Shown: one piece after another, positions 46,192 through 54,593 of the stretch
How positions within the stretch are numbered: the stretch's first letter is position 1
Layout: each line of letters begins with the position of its first letter
NCBI GenBank assembly: GCA_041402045.1
Contig: JAWKSZ010000007.1
Location: 1 to 64,000, forward strand
DNA from: JAGQRJ01 sp041402045
GTDB lineage: Bacteria > Planctomycetota > J058
Length of the DNA stretch: 64,000 nt
Reading direction: 5' to 3'
Made by a program: the position numbers and the translations under genes
The notes under the pieces: generated by a model
What the model was told of the DNA's origin: nothing
Seen by the model: the letters and a program-made list of their open reading frames with translations, nothing else
Databases searched by the model: none

Positions 46192-47093
46192 TGCCCCGCG
46201 CCCGAGCGGGGGCCGTGGTGACCGTGGGCCCCCACGCCCCCTTCGTGGGCGAGGTCGCGCGGCACCCGTTCGTGGTTGGGCTGCGGCTGAACACGGTCAT
46301 GCCCTACCGCGGCACCCGGCGCGAGGTGCTCGAGCGCCTGGCCAGCCACGGCCAGCCGCTCCTGATCGACCTCAAGGGTCGCCAACTGCGGGTGGCCGAG
46401 GCCGCGGTCCCGCCCTTCACCGCGGTGCGCCTCAGCCACCGGATCCAGGTCCCTACCCCCTGCACGGCGGTGTTCAAGGGCGGGAGCGAGCGGGTCGAGG
46501 TGTTGGCGGTCGACGGCGACCGCCTGATCCTGGCCGACGGGCCGCAGCGCGTGCTCGGCCCCGGGGAGTCGGTGAACCTCCCGCACCCCGAGCTCGAGGT
46601 CGAGGGCGTGCTGACCCGGGAGGACGAGGCCTGGATCGCGGCCGCCCGCGAGCTCGGGCTGCACGACTACCTCCTGAGCTTCACCGAGGCCCCCGAGGAC
46701 CTGGACGCGGTGCGCGCCCTCGACCCGCGGGCGACCGTGCGGGCCAAGATCGAGTCCCAGAAGGGCCTGGCCTTCGCGAAGGCGCACCCCGGGACCCCCC
46801 TCATGGCGGCGCGGGGCGACCTCTACCTGGAGGTCGAGCACCCTCACGAGGTGCTGGCCGCGACGCGGGCGGTGCTCGCCTGCGACCCCGGGGCGATCGT
46901 GGCCAGCCGGATCCTGGACTCCCTGGCCTGGCAGGGCGAGCCGACCTGCGCCGAGCTCGGCGACCTGGCCTTCCTCAGCGGAATCGGCTACCGGCGCTTC
47001 ATGCTCGGGGACGAGGTGTGCCTGCGGCGGGACACGGTGCTCGAGGCGCTGAACGCGCTCGAGGCCACGGTCCTCGCGGAGCTGGGCCGGTGA
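46191..47093 (+). CDS. Pyruvate-kinase-like barrel protein of the NAD operon
   Basis: The 300-residue product is shorter than pyruvate kinase (about 470) and lacks its C-terminal domain. It keeps the barrel landmarks: GAVVTVGPHAP (against 'TLGP'), VGLRLNTVM, a small beta domain at residues 80-135, LTREDEAWIAAARELGLHDY, VRAKIESQKGLAFA (the catalytic-lysine KIEN-type motif), and TPLMAARGDLYLEVE (the MARGDLG-type metal site). A truncated or divergent pyruvate-kinase relative is therefore likely; its substrate is unknown. The start GTG 46191 shares one base with the previous stop, and its TGA overlaps the nadE GTG. Confidence 0.68.
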   Translation: MPRARAGAVVTVGPHAPFVGEVARHPFVVGLRLNTVMPYRGTRREVLERLASHGQPLLIDLKGRQLRVAEAAVPPFTAVRLSHRIQVPTPCTAVFKGGSERVEVLAVDGDRLILADGPQRVLGPGESVNLPHPELEVEGVLTREDEAWIAAARELGLHDYLLSFTEAPEDLDAVRALDPRATVRAKIESQKGLAFAKAHPGTPLMAARGDLYLEVEHPHEVLAATRAVLACDPGAIVASRILDSLAWQGEPTCAELGDLAFLSGIGYRRFMLGDEVCLRRDTVLEALNALEATVLAELGR

Positions 47094-49015
47094 GGATCGC
47101 CCTGGCGCAGGTCGCGACGGCGGTCGGCGACGTCTCTGGCAACGCCCGCCGGATCGCCGACGCGATCCGCGAGGCCCGCGGTCGCGGCGCGGAGCTCGTG
47201 CTGTTCCCCGAGCTGGCCCTCGCCGGCTACCCGCCGGACGACCTGCTCTTGGACCCGGGCTTCCTGCGCGCGATCGCCGCCGCCCTCCCCGAGCTCGCGA
47301 ACGTGGCGCCGGAGCTCCCGGTGATCCTGGGGGCGCCGGTGCTGGTTGCCTCGGGGGGTGCGTCGTCCAATCCTCGTAGGGGCGCAGCTCGCCTGCGCCC
47401 ATCCCAGCCGCGAGACGCCTACGCAGCCCGCGGAGCTGCACCCGCGGAGGGTCTGGTGGGGATGGGATGGGCGCAGGCAAGCTGCGCCCCTACAGCGGAG
47501 CGCCAGGTCGCCTGGCCCTCAGGGCGAGACGCTTCCGCGCTCCGCCGAGCTGGACCCGCGGAGGGCGTGGCGGGGGTGGGAAGGGCGCAGACGAGCTGCG
47601 CCCCTACAGCGGATCGCCAGGTCGCCTGGCACGCGGAGGGTCTGGCGGGGGCGGGCTGGACGCAGGCGAGCTGCGCCCCGGCGCGCCCGCGACTGCTGAA
47701 CGCGGCCGTGCTGTTGCACGGGCGGCAGGTGCGGGCCGTGCGCGGCAAGCGCCTGCTGCCGGGGACCGACGTGTTCTCCGAGCCGCGCTACTTCGCGCCG
47801 GGGGAGCCCGCGCCGCCCCTCGAGCTCGGCGGGCGGCGGGTGGGGCTCCTGGTGTGCGAGGACCTGTGGGACGAGGTCTACCCCGAGTCGCCGGCGACGG
47901 AGCTCGTGGCCCAGGGGGCGGACTTGCTGCTGTGCCTGAACGCCTCGCCGTTTCGCCGGGGCGTGCTCGCCGAGCGCCTGCGCCTCGCGCGCAGGCCGGG
48001 GGTCGACCTGGCCTACGTGAACGCGGTCGGCGCGCAGGACGAGCTGATCTTCGACGGCGGGAGCTTCGCCGTGGGCGCCGACGGCCAGCTCCGCGCGCTC
48101 CTGCCCACCTGCGAGGAGGCGCTGGCGGTGGTCGACCTCCAGGGCCCGCCGCCGCGGGTCACGCTCCCGGACGACGGGCTGCGCACGCACCAGGCGCTCC
48201 TGCTCGGGATCCGCGACTTCCTCGACAAGAACCGCCTGCCCGGGGCGGTGGTGGGGGTCAGCGGCGGGGTGGACTCGGCCCTGGTCCTGGCCCTGGCGAC
48301 CGAGGCCCTGGGTCCGGGTCGCGTGCGCGCGCTGCACCTGCCGCTGCGCTACACGAGCGCCGAGTCCCGCGCGCTCTCCCGGGCGCTGTGTCGGAACCTC
48401 GGGGTGGAGCTGCTCGAGCTCGACCTGCAGGGGACCCACGAGGCCGCCGAGCGCGAGCTCGCGGGCGCGCTGCCTCGGGGCCTCGCGGGCAAGGCCGCCG
48501 AGAACGTGCAGGCCCGCCTGCGCGGCCTCGCGCTCATGACCTACGTGAACCAGGTCGGCGGCGTGCTGCTCAACACGAGCAACAAGACCGAGCTGGCCCT
48601 GGGCTACGGCACGCTCTACGGCGACCTGGCCGGGGGCCTGAGCCCGATCGGCGACCTGACCAAGCCCGAGGTCTACGCCCACTGCCGGCGCTTCTATGCC
48701 GACGTGATCCCCTCGGGGATCCTGACCCGCCCCCCCACCGCCGAGCTGCGCCCGGGCCAGACGGACCCCTTCGACTACGACCGCGTCGGCCCGGGCGTCG
48801 AGGCCCTGATCCAGGGTCGCGAGCCCCAGGACGCCACCCCGACCGAGCTCGCGGACTGGCGCCGCCGGATCCGCGCCGCCGAGTTCAAACGCCGCCAGGC
48901 CCCGCCGGTCCTCAAGCTCAGCGACCGCGCCTTCGGCCGCGGCTGGCGCCTGCCCCTGACCCACGGCTGGGCCGGAGACGCGCCCCCGGACCTCGCGCAG
49001 CGCCTTGCGACCTGA
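47090..49015 (+). CDS. nadE: Glutamine-dependent NAD synthetase with a repeat-derived insert
   Basis: NadE amidates nicotinate adenine dinucleotide to NAD, using ammonia released from glutamine by its nitrilase-type domain. The nitrilase half shows the catalytic Glu41 (VLFPELALAGYPPDD), a Lys in VRGKRLLPGTDVF and the Cys in GLLVCEDLWDEV. The synthetase half shows VVGVSGGVDSALVLAL (PP-loop), TSNKTELALGYGTLYGDL and PIGDLTKPEVY. The total is 641 residues against 530-570 for the family. Residues 88-199 (47351-47686) are an extra 112 codons made of dispersed repeats, sitting between PVILGAPVLVA and PRLLNAAVLLHG. Removing them restores the normal length. The gene starts in a GTGA overlap and is last in the operon. 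Confidence 0.93.
   Translation: MRIALAQVATAVGDVSGNARRIADAIREARGRGAELVLFPELALAGYPPDDLLLDPGFLRAIAAALPELANVAPELPVILGAPVLVASGGASSNPRRGAARLRPSQPRDAYAARGAAPAEGLVGMGWAQASCAPTAERQVAWPSGRDASALRRAGPAEGVAGVGRAQTSCAPTADRQVAWHAEGLAGAGWTQASCAPARPRLLNAAVLLHGRQVRAVRGKRLLPGTDVFSEPRYFAPGEPAPPLELGGRRVGLLVCEDLWDEVYPESPATELVAQGADLLLCLNASPFRRGVLAERLRLARRPGVDLAYVNAVGAQDELIFDGGSFAVGADGQLRALLPTCEEALAVVDLQGPPPRVTLPDDGLRTHQALLLGIRDFLDKNRLPGAVVGVSGGVDSALVLALATEALGPGRVRALHLPLRYTSAESRALSRALCRNLGVELLELDLQGTHEAAERELAGALPRGLAGKAAENVQARLRGLALMTYVNQVGGVLLNTSNKTELALGYGTLYGDLAGGLSPIGDLTKPEVYAHCRRFYADVIPSGILTRPPTAELRPGQTDPFDYDRVGPGVEALIQGREPQDATPTELADWRRRIRAAEFKRRQAPPVLKLSDRAFGRGWRLPLTHGWAGDAPPDLAQRLAT
47351..47686 (+). repeat. 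In-frame 336-bp insert of palindromic repeats inside nadE
   Basis: The insert contains one forward copy (47376-47404, GTAGGGGCGCAGCTCGCC onward) and two or three reverse copies (47465-47493, 47579-47607, and a decayed one ending near 47680) of the same end sequence as the element at 37832-37953. Unrelated linkers separate the copies. They encode three near-copies of GWAQASCAPTAERQVAW. The length is exactly 112 codons and no stop occurs. Confidence 0.85.
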
Positions 49016-49041
49016 GCCTCTCGCGCCGTCAGGGGACTTCC

Positions 49042-49070
49042 GTAGGGGCGCAGCTTGCCTGCGCCCATCC
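49042..49070 (+). repeat. Solitary half of the composite palindromic element
   Basis: GTAGGGGCGCAGCTTGCC onward, 29 bases, is identical to the left end of the element at 37832-37860. No matching right end is nearby. It lies 26 bases after the nadE stop. Confidence 0.75.
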
Positions 49071-49120
49071 CGCCCCGGGACGTGTTCGAGAGCGCGGAGC
49101 TTCGCGAGCGTGTGCGAGGC

Positions 49121-49816
49121 TCATTCGGAGCTGGCGTAGGGGGGCCGAGCGTAGAGCTGCTGCTGACCAAGGGCGCGGAAATGGAACTCCGTCGCGACCC
49201 CGCCGGGCTGCGCAGAAACGGCGAGGAGCCAAAGTGCCTTCTCCAGGAGTGGCTTCGCGACGTCGTCCCCGAGAGCGAGGGCCTGACAGGACCAAACCAG
49301 GAACGTGTGGGCGTAGACCAGGGGACCGGGCAAGGGCCGCTGGTGGGGATCGACTCGATCCCAGTCCCGAAGCGAGTGCTTGGCCTGTTCGAACGTGAAC
49401 CGGTGGTCGCCGAGTCGGTCGATGTGGAGGGAGAGCTCTTGAAGCTCAGCGAGGGAGGCCTGCCCCTCGAGGCGGTCGAGGAGCCGCACTGCGTGTTCTC
49501 GTTCGGCGGACGCCGTCTCCCGCAGGCGCTGGTGCCTGAACGGGTTGAACCTATCGAGCAATGAGAACGCGGCAGGGACGACCCACGAGGGTTCAAAGCC
49601 CGCGAGACCTGTGATCCACCCTTCTGTGTCGCTGGGAGCTCCGCTGCGCCCGAGCAGCGAGACCGCAGCCTCATGGCCGCAATACGCCGCCAACTCCAAG
49701 CTCGCTTCAGTCAGCTCACCAGCGCGGACTCGTTCCCCCAGATAGAGCACCTCGTCCTCGCGGCTCCGGCTGGCCTGCCACGCGCGCTCGAGGTCTTGGA
49801 GGCGGGAGTCGCTCAC
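49121..49816 (-). CDS. Hypothetical protein, cytoplasmic, 231 residues
   Basis: The product opens MSDSRLQDLERAWQASRSRE, then EDEVLYLGERVRAGELTEAS and LELAAYCGHEAAVSLLG. I have seen similar openings in hypothetical proteins of myxobacteria and planctomycetes, but no function is attached. There is no signal peptide, membrane helix or clear motif; the composition is helical. Base composition is visibly lower in GC at third positions than in neighbouring genes (CTCATTCGGAGC, AAACGGCGAGGAGCC), which may mark acquired DNA. It converges on nadE and lies between two copies of the palindromic element. Confidence 0.65.
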   Translation of the reverse strand: MSDSRLQDLERAWQASRSREDEVLYLGERVRAGELTEASLELAAYCGHEAAVSLLGRSGAPSDTEGWITGLAGFEPSWVVPAAFSLLDRFNPFRHQRLRETASAEREHAVRLLDRLEGQASLAELQELSLHIDRLGDHRFTFEQAKHSLRDWDRVDPHQRPLPGPLVYAHTFLVWSCQALALGDDVAKPLLEKALWLLAVSAQPGGVATEFHFRALGQQQLYARPPYASSE

Positions 49817-49880
49817 TTCACGATTCTAGATTGGACCCACGGGTATCTGGGGTCCGCGCGACGCAGTTCGGAGCGCGCCC

Positions 49881-50033
49881 GTAGGGGAGCAGCTCGCTGC
49901 TCCCGGTAGGTCCGTCCAGCCACCTACCGGAGGGAGGGGATCGGAGCCGTGCCTGTCGACACCGCAGCGCGAAACCCTCGACTGCGTCAGGTGGAGGGAC
50001 GCACAGACCGGGAGCAGCGAGCTGCTCCCCTAC
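49881..50033. repeat. Composite palindromic element, GTAGGGGAGCAG variant
   Basis: The left end GTAGGGGAGCAGCTCGCTGC (49881 onward) is matched by its reverse complement ending CCCCTAC at 50033. Each end is a hairpin (GGGAGCAG/CTGCTCCC), so both strands of the stem differ from the 37832 element while pairing is kept. Next come GTCCGTCCAGCCACCT on the left and AGGTGGAGGGACGCAC on the right, which are inverted relative to each other. The same inner core occurs in the 56256-56469 element. The interior holds no gene. Confidence 0.75.
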
Positions 50034-50154
50034 CCGTGTGTGGGGGAAGGTCGCCGCTGGATCCCCCGCTTCGCTCGAGCGAGGGGGCCCAACCCTGCAC
50101 CCCAGTGCGCGTCGGTGGTCCAGCCCCCGGCGCAGCCTGGGCGACCTCGCGCGC

Positions 50155-50350
50155 CGGAGGTCGTTCGACTCTGCGCACCCTGGATCACCCTGCGCCGAGG
50201 GGATCGATTCACTCAGTGCGGCCTCACCCAGGCTGCGCCGAGGGGGTCGACCCAGGCTGCGCAGCCTGGGTGAGGCTGCGCGGAGGGGGTCGACCCAGGC
50301 TGCCCAGCCTAGGAGAGGCTGCGCGGAGGGGGTCGACCCCCTCCGCGCGC
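50155..50350 (+). repeat. 43-bp tandem repeat, about four copies, with a perfect 20-bp palindrome
   Basis: The marker GAGGGGGTCGA recurs at about 50197 (as GAGGGGATCGA), 50240, 50283 and 50326, a period of 43 bases. Units two to four carry GGTCGACCCAGGCTGC. The palindrome CCCAGGCTGCGCAGCCTGGG occupies 50251-50270 with no mismatch. 43 is not a multiple of three and the open frames across it are artefacts. It lies upstream of the broken gene at 50499. Confidence 0.7.
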
Positions 50351-50498
50351 GCTCGACCACGAATAAGTTCTCCAGAATCTCGTGAATATCTTCGCTCGAT
50401 CTTCGGGAACCGTTCGTGCGCGGCGAGGCCCAACCGACCGGGCCAGCAGGGTGCTGACCGAACCCGGCCTGGAGCGGGGCCACGGAAGGAGATTCGCC

Positions 50499-51323
50499 AT
50501 GAGTTTTTCGATCGATTCGTTCTTGTCCTTCTATCGCCCACGGGCAGGTTGCCTCGTCGGTGTCGCAGGTGGTTTTCACCACCGCCGACTCGCTGCGGAC
50601 CTCCACGACGAGGCCACTGCGGCGATCGCGGCGGATCGCGACCCTCGACCTCGAGGATGCGCACCGCCTGCGTGGATCCTGCGGCGAGCACGCCCTCGGC
50701 GCGGCCCGGGCGCTGGGCGGCGAGCTCGAGCGCGCGTTGGCGCCCTCGACGATTGGCTTGGCCGCTCTGGCGAAGGGCTTTGGGCCCGAGTCCGAGCGCG
50801 GCGAGGCCGCCCAGGAGGCGCGGGAGCAGCTCTTCCCCGGAGGCCTGGGCCACACCCACGAACCTGCCCTTCGTGGAGCAGGAGGTCGCGGTGAAGGGCC
50901 GCTGCGGCGCGTGGACGACGGCCGTGCTGCGCCAGACCTTGCGTGAGCTGGGCGGCGGAGCAGCATTTACCGCGTGGTGGTTGAGGTCAACCGGCGCTTC
51001 GGGCAGGCACTGCACGCGGCGCCGGAGGGCCCGACCTACGACGACCTCGTGGCTGCTCGCCGCGGTGGGGCAGGAGCGGCTGCATTGGATCGTGGTGGAC
51101 GCCGCCGCCCGGCTGCGAAAAACGTGCCCCCGGGCAGCGCGGAGTGGTTCGCGCTCGATGCTTCGAGCGGGCAGCTCGATGAGCACGAGGCGATCAAGCG
51201 CTACCGCCGGCGGCGCGGCGTGGTCGCCGACGATCCGAGACCGGCCACGAGGTGCCGAGGTCGAGGCCCTCGCCCCCGGCGCTCCTGGCCCGCGAACTCC
51301 TCGGGGCGTTCGAGGCCGCGTAG
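50499..51323 (+). pseudogene. Unknown protein, frameshifted
   Basis: A good ribosome site GGAAGGAG (50484-50491) precedes ATG 50499 (MSFSIDSFLSFYRPRAG). Sense then moves between frames: VVFTTADSLRTSTTRPLRRS, LDLEDAHRLRGSCGEHALGA, GLAALAKGFGPESERGEAAQ, PFVEQEVAVKGRCGAWTTAV, LRQTLRELGGGAA, VVEVNRRFGQALHAAPEGPT, ERLHWIVVDAAARLRKNVPP and SAEWFALDASSGQLDEHEAI, ending ELLGAFEAA at the TAG 51321-51323. Amino-acid order and codon use look real, but I recognise no family. Four or more indels are needed to join it. It converges on citrate synthase. Confidence 0.5.
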
Positions 51324-51385
51324 CCTCGTTCTGCAGGCGGGGCGGCCTCTGGCCGCCCTCGCCCGCGGGCCCTCCTGCACACGAC

Positions 51386-51412
51386 GACGCCCGCGCCACG
51401 GGCGCGGGCGTC
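51386..51412. terminator. Bidirectional terminator between convergent genes
   Basis: GACGCCCGCGCC (51386-51397) pairs perfectly with GGCGCGGGCGTC (51401-51412) across an ACG loop. It lies 63 bases after the plus-strand stop at 51323 and 19 bases after the citrate synthase stop on the minus strand. No T run follows on either side. Confidence 0.55.
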
Positions 51413-51430
51413 GGCCGCGACGAGGCTGGG

Positions 51431-52702
51431 TCAGCGCTTGCCGAAGGGGACGTAGTCGCGGCTCTCGTAGCCTAGGTAGAGCTGGCGGGGCAGCGCGATC
51501 TTCTGCTCGTCGTCGAGGAGCATCTCCTCCCACTGGGCGAGCCAGCTGACGGTGCGGCCGATCGCGAACAGGACGGGGAAGAAGTCCGTGGGGAACTTCA
51601 TGGCCTGGTAGATCAGGCCGCTGTAGAAGTCGACGTTCGGGCAGAGCTTGCGGTCGACGAAGCAGTCCTCCTCGAGCGCGATCCGCTCGAGCTCCATGGC
51701 GATCTCGAGCTTGGGGTTACGCCCGGTGACCCTGAACACCTGGTGCGCCAGCTCCTTGATGATCTTGGCCCGCGGATCGTAGTTGCGATACACGCGGTGG
51801 CCGAAGCCCATGAGCCGCTCCTCCTTCTTCTTCACGCCCTCGAGGAACTGGCACGTTCTTCACGTCCCCGATCCGGTCGAGCATGTAGAGCAGGCGGCGC
51901 TGCGCCGCCGTGGAGCGGGCCGGGAGCGCGGCCGCCGCGGCGGCCACAGCGAGGAGTAGGGCTCAACTGGTCGCGCCCACCGAGCGGCATGTTGGCCGAG
52001 CAGTTCTGCTCGTGGTCGGCGCAGGATGAACAGCACGTCGAAGGCCCGCTCGAGGATCGGGTTGGGCTCAGGGGTCGCGCTCCGGACATGCGGAACACCA
52101 TGGAGGAAGTTCCCGGTGTAGCTCAGGTCGTTCTGCGGGTAGACGTAGGGCAGGCCCTGGGTGTGGCGGTAGGCGAAGGCGGCCAGCGTCGGGATCTTCG
52201 CGATCAGGCGGATCACCTGGTCGTGGCGGATCTCGGCGTCGTCGACCTCCATGGCCCGGGTAGAAGGTCGAGAGCGCGGCGACTGAGCTCACGAGCATGC
52301 TCATGGGTTCGCGTCGTAGCGGAAGCCCTCCATGAGCTTCTTCAGGTTCTCGTGCACGTAGGTGTGGTTGGTCACCTTGTCCACGAAGCGCGCGTGTTGG
52401 TCCTGGGTGGGGAGCTCGCCGTTCAGGAGGAGCTGGGCCACCTCGAGGAAGGTCGCCTGCTCGGCGAGCTGCTCGATCGGGAAGCCCCGGTAGCGCAGGA
52501 TCCCCTTCTCGCCGTCGATGAACGTGATCCGGCTCTCGCAGGAGGCGGTGTTCTTGTAGGCCGGGTCGTAGGAGAGCAGCCCGAAGTCCTCTTCGCCGGT
52601 CTTGATCTGACGCAGGTCGATCGCGTTGATCGCCCCGTTCTTGATCGGAAGCTCGTAAGACTTGCCGGTGCGGTTGTCGGTAACGGTCAGGCTGTCGGTC
52701 AT
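51431..52702 (-). pseudogene. gltA: Citrate synthase, broken by several frameshifts in this sequence
   Basis: Citrate synthase condenses acetyl-CoA and oxaloacetate at the start of the TCA cycle. The N-terminal part (52702-52310) is intact: MTDSLTVTDNRTGKSYELPI, GYRGFPIEQL as RYRGFPIEQLAEQATFLEV. The C-terminal part (51840-51431) is intact: RLMGFGHRVYRNYDPRAKII with the active-site His region, LALE-type EIAMELERIALEED, NVDFYSGLIYQAMKFP, and the end PRQLYLGYESRDYVPFGKR. Between them, fragments MSMLVSSVAALSTFYPG, IRHDQVIRLIAKIPTLAAFA, YRHTQGLPYVYPQNDLSYTG and DVLFILR lie in different frames, so at least five indels fall in 51840-52320. Loss of this enzyme is unlikely in a respiring cell, so sequence error is the better explanation. 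Confidence 0.85.
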
Positions 52703-52833
52703 CGCACTTCCCCTGGTGCCAACGTTTCCACGGTCGCTGGCTGGCTGGAGAGTTTAAGCGCCCAGGCGGGCGCCGTAAACACGCGGGTGAAGAGGAGATC
52801 GTCGCTCTGGCAGGGCGGGTTAGGATCGGGGTC

Positions 52834-53952
52834 GTGCGTTCATTTCTCACCACCTGCGTCGGGCTCCTGGCCCTGGCCACCCCGGTGCTCGCCGCGGGGA
52901 GCCAGCCCCACGTCCCCCGCGCCCTGACCTGGCTCGCCGAGCAGCAGGCGCGGGACGGCTCCTGGGGCAAGAACGACAAGCTCGCGCTGACCGGCATGTC
53001 CGGGCTCGCGCTCCTGGCCAGCGGGTCGACCCCGACCCGCGGGCCCTACGCCCCGAACATTCTGCGCGCCGTCGAGTTCGTGCTCGGGACCCAGACCGAC
53101 CGCCGGGCGTTCACCCACTCGAGCAGCGGCTACTCCTACATTCACAACCACGGCTACGCGCTCCTGTTCCTCACCCAGTGCTACGGCGAGGGCGGGGAGC
53201 TCGACGAGCGCCTGGCCCAGGCGATCCGCCAAGGGGTCAAGGCCACCGTCGCCAGCCAGTTCCAAAACGGCGGGTTCGGCTACGCGCTCTACAGAAAGCC
53301 CGGCCCGGCCCAGAGCGGCATGTGGGAGGACGACGAGGCCTCGACCACGGTCAGCCAGATCCAGGCCCTGCGCGGGGCGCGCAACGCGGGCTTCGACGTG
53401 CCGCGCCAGGCCCTCGAGCGCGCCGGGGACTACATAGCCAAGTCCCAGCACTCGAGCGGCGGCTTCGTCTACTCGATCGCCGAAGGCAAGATCAAGGTCA
53501 GCCTGGTCGAGGGCAGCAACAGCCCGACCTTCGCGATCACCGCCGCCGCCGCCGCCGTGCTCAACGCGCTGGGCACCTACGAGGGCCCGGCCCTCGAGCG
53601 CGGCGTCGAGTACATGGAGGCCTTCCTCCCCCCCTCGCGCCGGCGCGAGCGCTTCTTCTACTACGGGCACTACTACGCGGCGCAGGTCATGGCCATGCGC
53701 GGGGGGACCCGGGGGCGCCGCTGGCTCGACGCGATCTACGCGGAGCTCGCCGAGCGCCAGAGCTCGACCGGGTACTGGAAGGCCGACCAGGACGACACCC
53801 TGGCCAGCGACGACAGCCGGATCCTGAACACCGCCTGGGCGATCCAGATCAGCCTGATCGAGCGCGGCCTGCCCCGCTCCACGAGCGCTAGCAGACGAAC
53901 GCCGCGGGAAGCGCCACCTTCCGACGTTCTGCCCGTCCGGCGAGCGGCGTGA
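52834..53952 (+). CDS. Secreted squalene-cyclase-like alpha/alpha-toroid protein
   Basis: The 372-residue product has a signal peptide (MRSFLTTCVGLLALATPVLA). The toroid repeats follow: ALTWLAEQQARDGSWGKND, AVEFVLGTQ, ATVASQFQNGGFGYALY, AGDYIAKSQHSSGGFVYSI and LAERQSSTGYWKADQDDTLA. These are QxxDGSW-like QW motifs of the prenyltransferase/squalene oxidase fold. The catalytic DxDD of squalene-hopene cyclase is absent, so it is probably a binding or structural member common in planctomycetes. Start GTG 52834. The last residues and the stop (53950-53952) lie inside the dispersed 111-bp repeat, so the natural C-terminus may have been altered. It is divergent from gltA. Confidence 0.85.
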   Translation: MRSFLTTCVGLLALATPVLAAGSQPHVPRALTWLAEQQARDGSWGKNDKLALTGMSGLALLASGSTPTRGPYAPNILRAVEFVLGTQTDRRAFTHSSSGYSYIHNHGYALLFLTQCYGEGGELDERLAQAIRQGVKATVASQFQNGGFGYALYRKPGPAQSGMWEDDEASTTVSQIQALRGARNAGFDVPRQALERAGDYIAKSQHSSGGFVYSIAEGKIKVSLVEGSNSPTFAITAAAAAVLNALGTYEGPALERGVEYMEAFLPPSRRRERFFYYGHYYAAQVMAMRGGTRGRRWLDAIYAELAERQSSTGYWKADQDDTLASDDSRILNTAWAIQISLIERGLPRSTSASRRTPREAPPSDVLPVRRAA

Positions 53953-54162
53953 GCCGCGAGCGCGCAGCGCGCGCAGCGCGCGAGCCCTTTGGGGTGAGGC
54001 CGAGGGGCTTTGCCCCGAGGCCGAGGGGGTCTGGGACAGACCCCCTAAGCACGAGCGGCGTGAGCCGCGAGCGCGCAGCGCGCGCAGCGCGCGAGCCCTT
54101 TGGGGTGAGGCCGGGGGGCTTTGCCCCGAGGCCGAGGGGGTCTGGGACAGACCCCCTAAGCA
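53941..54162 (+). repeat. Two tandem copies of the 111-bp GGGTCTGTCCC-family repeat
   Basis: Copies at 53941-54051 and 54052-54162 begin CGAGCGGCGTGAGCCGCGAG and end ACAGACCCCCTAAGCA. They are nearly identical (for example CCGAGGGGC against CCGGGGGGC). Inverted copies are at 3031-3140 and 55521-55630. Copy one contains the stop of the toroid protein gene, and copy two ends at the stop of the small gene on the other strand. Confidence 0.85.
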
Positions 54163-54380
54163 GAACGCCGGGGAGGGAACCAGTCCTCCTCGCGCGCGGT
54201 GTCGCAGGCGGCGCGGACGAGCTGCGCCAGCTCGGGCTCCAGGAGCCCGCGGGCGAGGAGCGCCTGCTCCAGGCTCGTGGTGCTCGCGTCGTGTTCCCCT
54301 CGAACCTCGGCCACGTCCTCCGGGGCGAGGGCCCCGATCCGAACCGCGAGCTTGGCGAACAAGGTGTCGTCTCCGACCAC
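54156..54380 (-). CDS. Small helical protein, about 74 residues
   Basis: The product reads MVGDDTLFAKLAVRIGALAP, EDVAEVRGEHDASTTSLEQ, ALLARGLLEPELAQLVRAAC. This is the helical 'low-affinity lipid or DNA-module' pattern, with a second 'xLLxRGLLxxxLAxLV' helix, common at the N-termini of planctomycete kinases and pilus ATPases. Here it stands alone. AAGGAG lies eight bases before GTG 54380, which fixes that start; an upstream GTG at 54389 is possible. The stop borders the 111-bp repeat. The function is unknown. Its 5' neighbour at 54594 is divergent. Confidence 0.5.
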   Translation of the reverse strand: MVGDDTLFAKLAVRIGALAPEDVAEVRGEHDASTTSLEQALLARGLLEPELAQLVRAACDTAREEDWFPPRRSA

Positions 54381-54593
54381 GTCTCTCACTCCTTCTCCCA
54401 CCGGGGATACGCCCCAGTTACGTGGGTGGATTCGACCCCGTTGAGAAAAACCCGCGGTGAAGCCAGGTAAAGCCTGCGTAGGCCTCGCCTCGGCGCAGGA
54501 CCTGCCGAGGGTTAGCGCCTGATCCTGGCGCGCGCGCAACTTTGGAGCGACTCTCGCGTTGAGCCCTATGAGGCCCGCTCCCGCGGAGGTTGT

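Noticed and set aside
50155..50350. CRISPR array
   Set aside because: The 43-bp units are near-identical over most of their length with no unique spacers and no cas genes nearby.
51840..52320. Programmed frameshifting in citrate synthase
   Set aside because: At least five changes of frame in 500 bases, in a family not known for recoding, fit sequence error far better.
52834..53952. Squalene-hopene cyclase
   Set aside because: Toroid repeats are present but the catalytic DxDD is not seen, the protein is half the length and it has a signal peptide.
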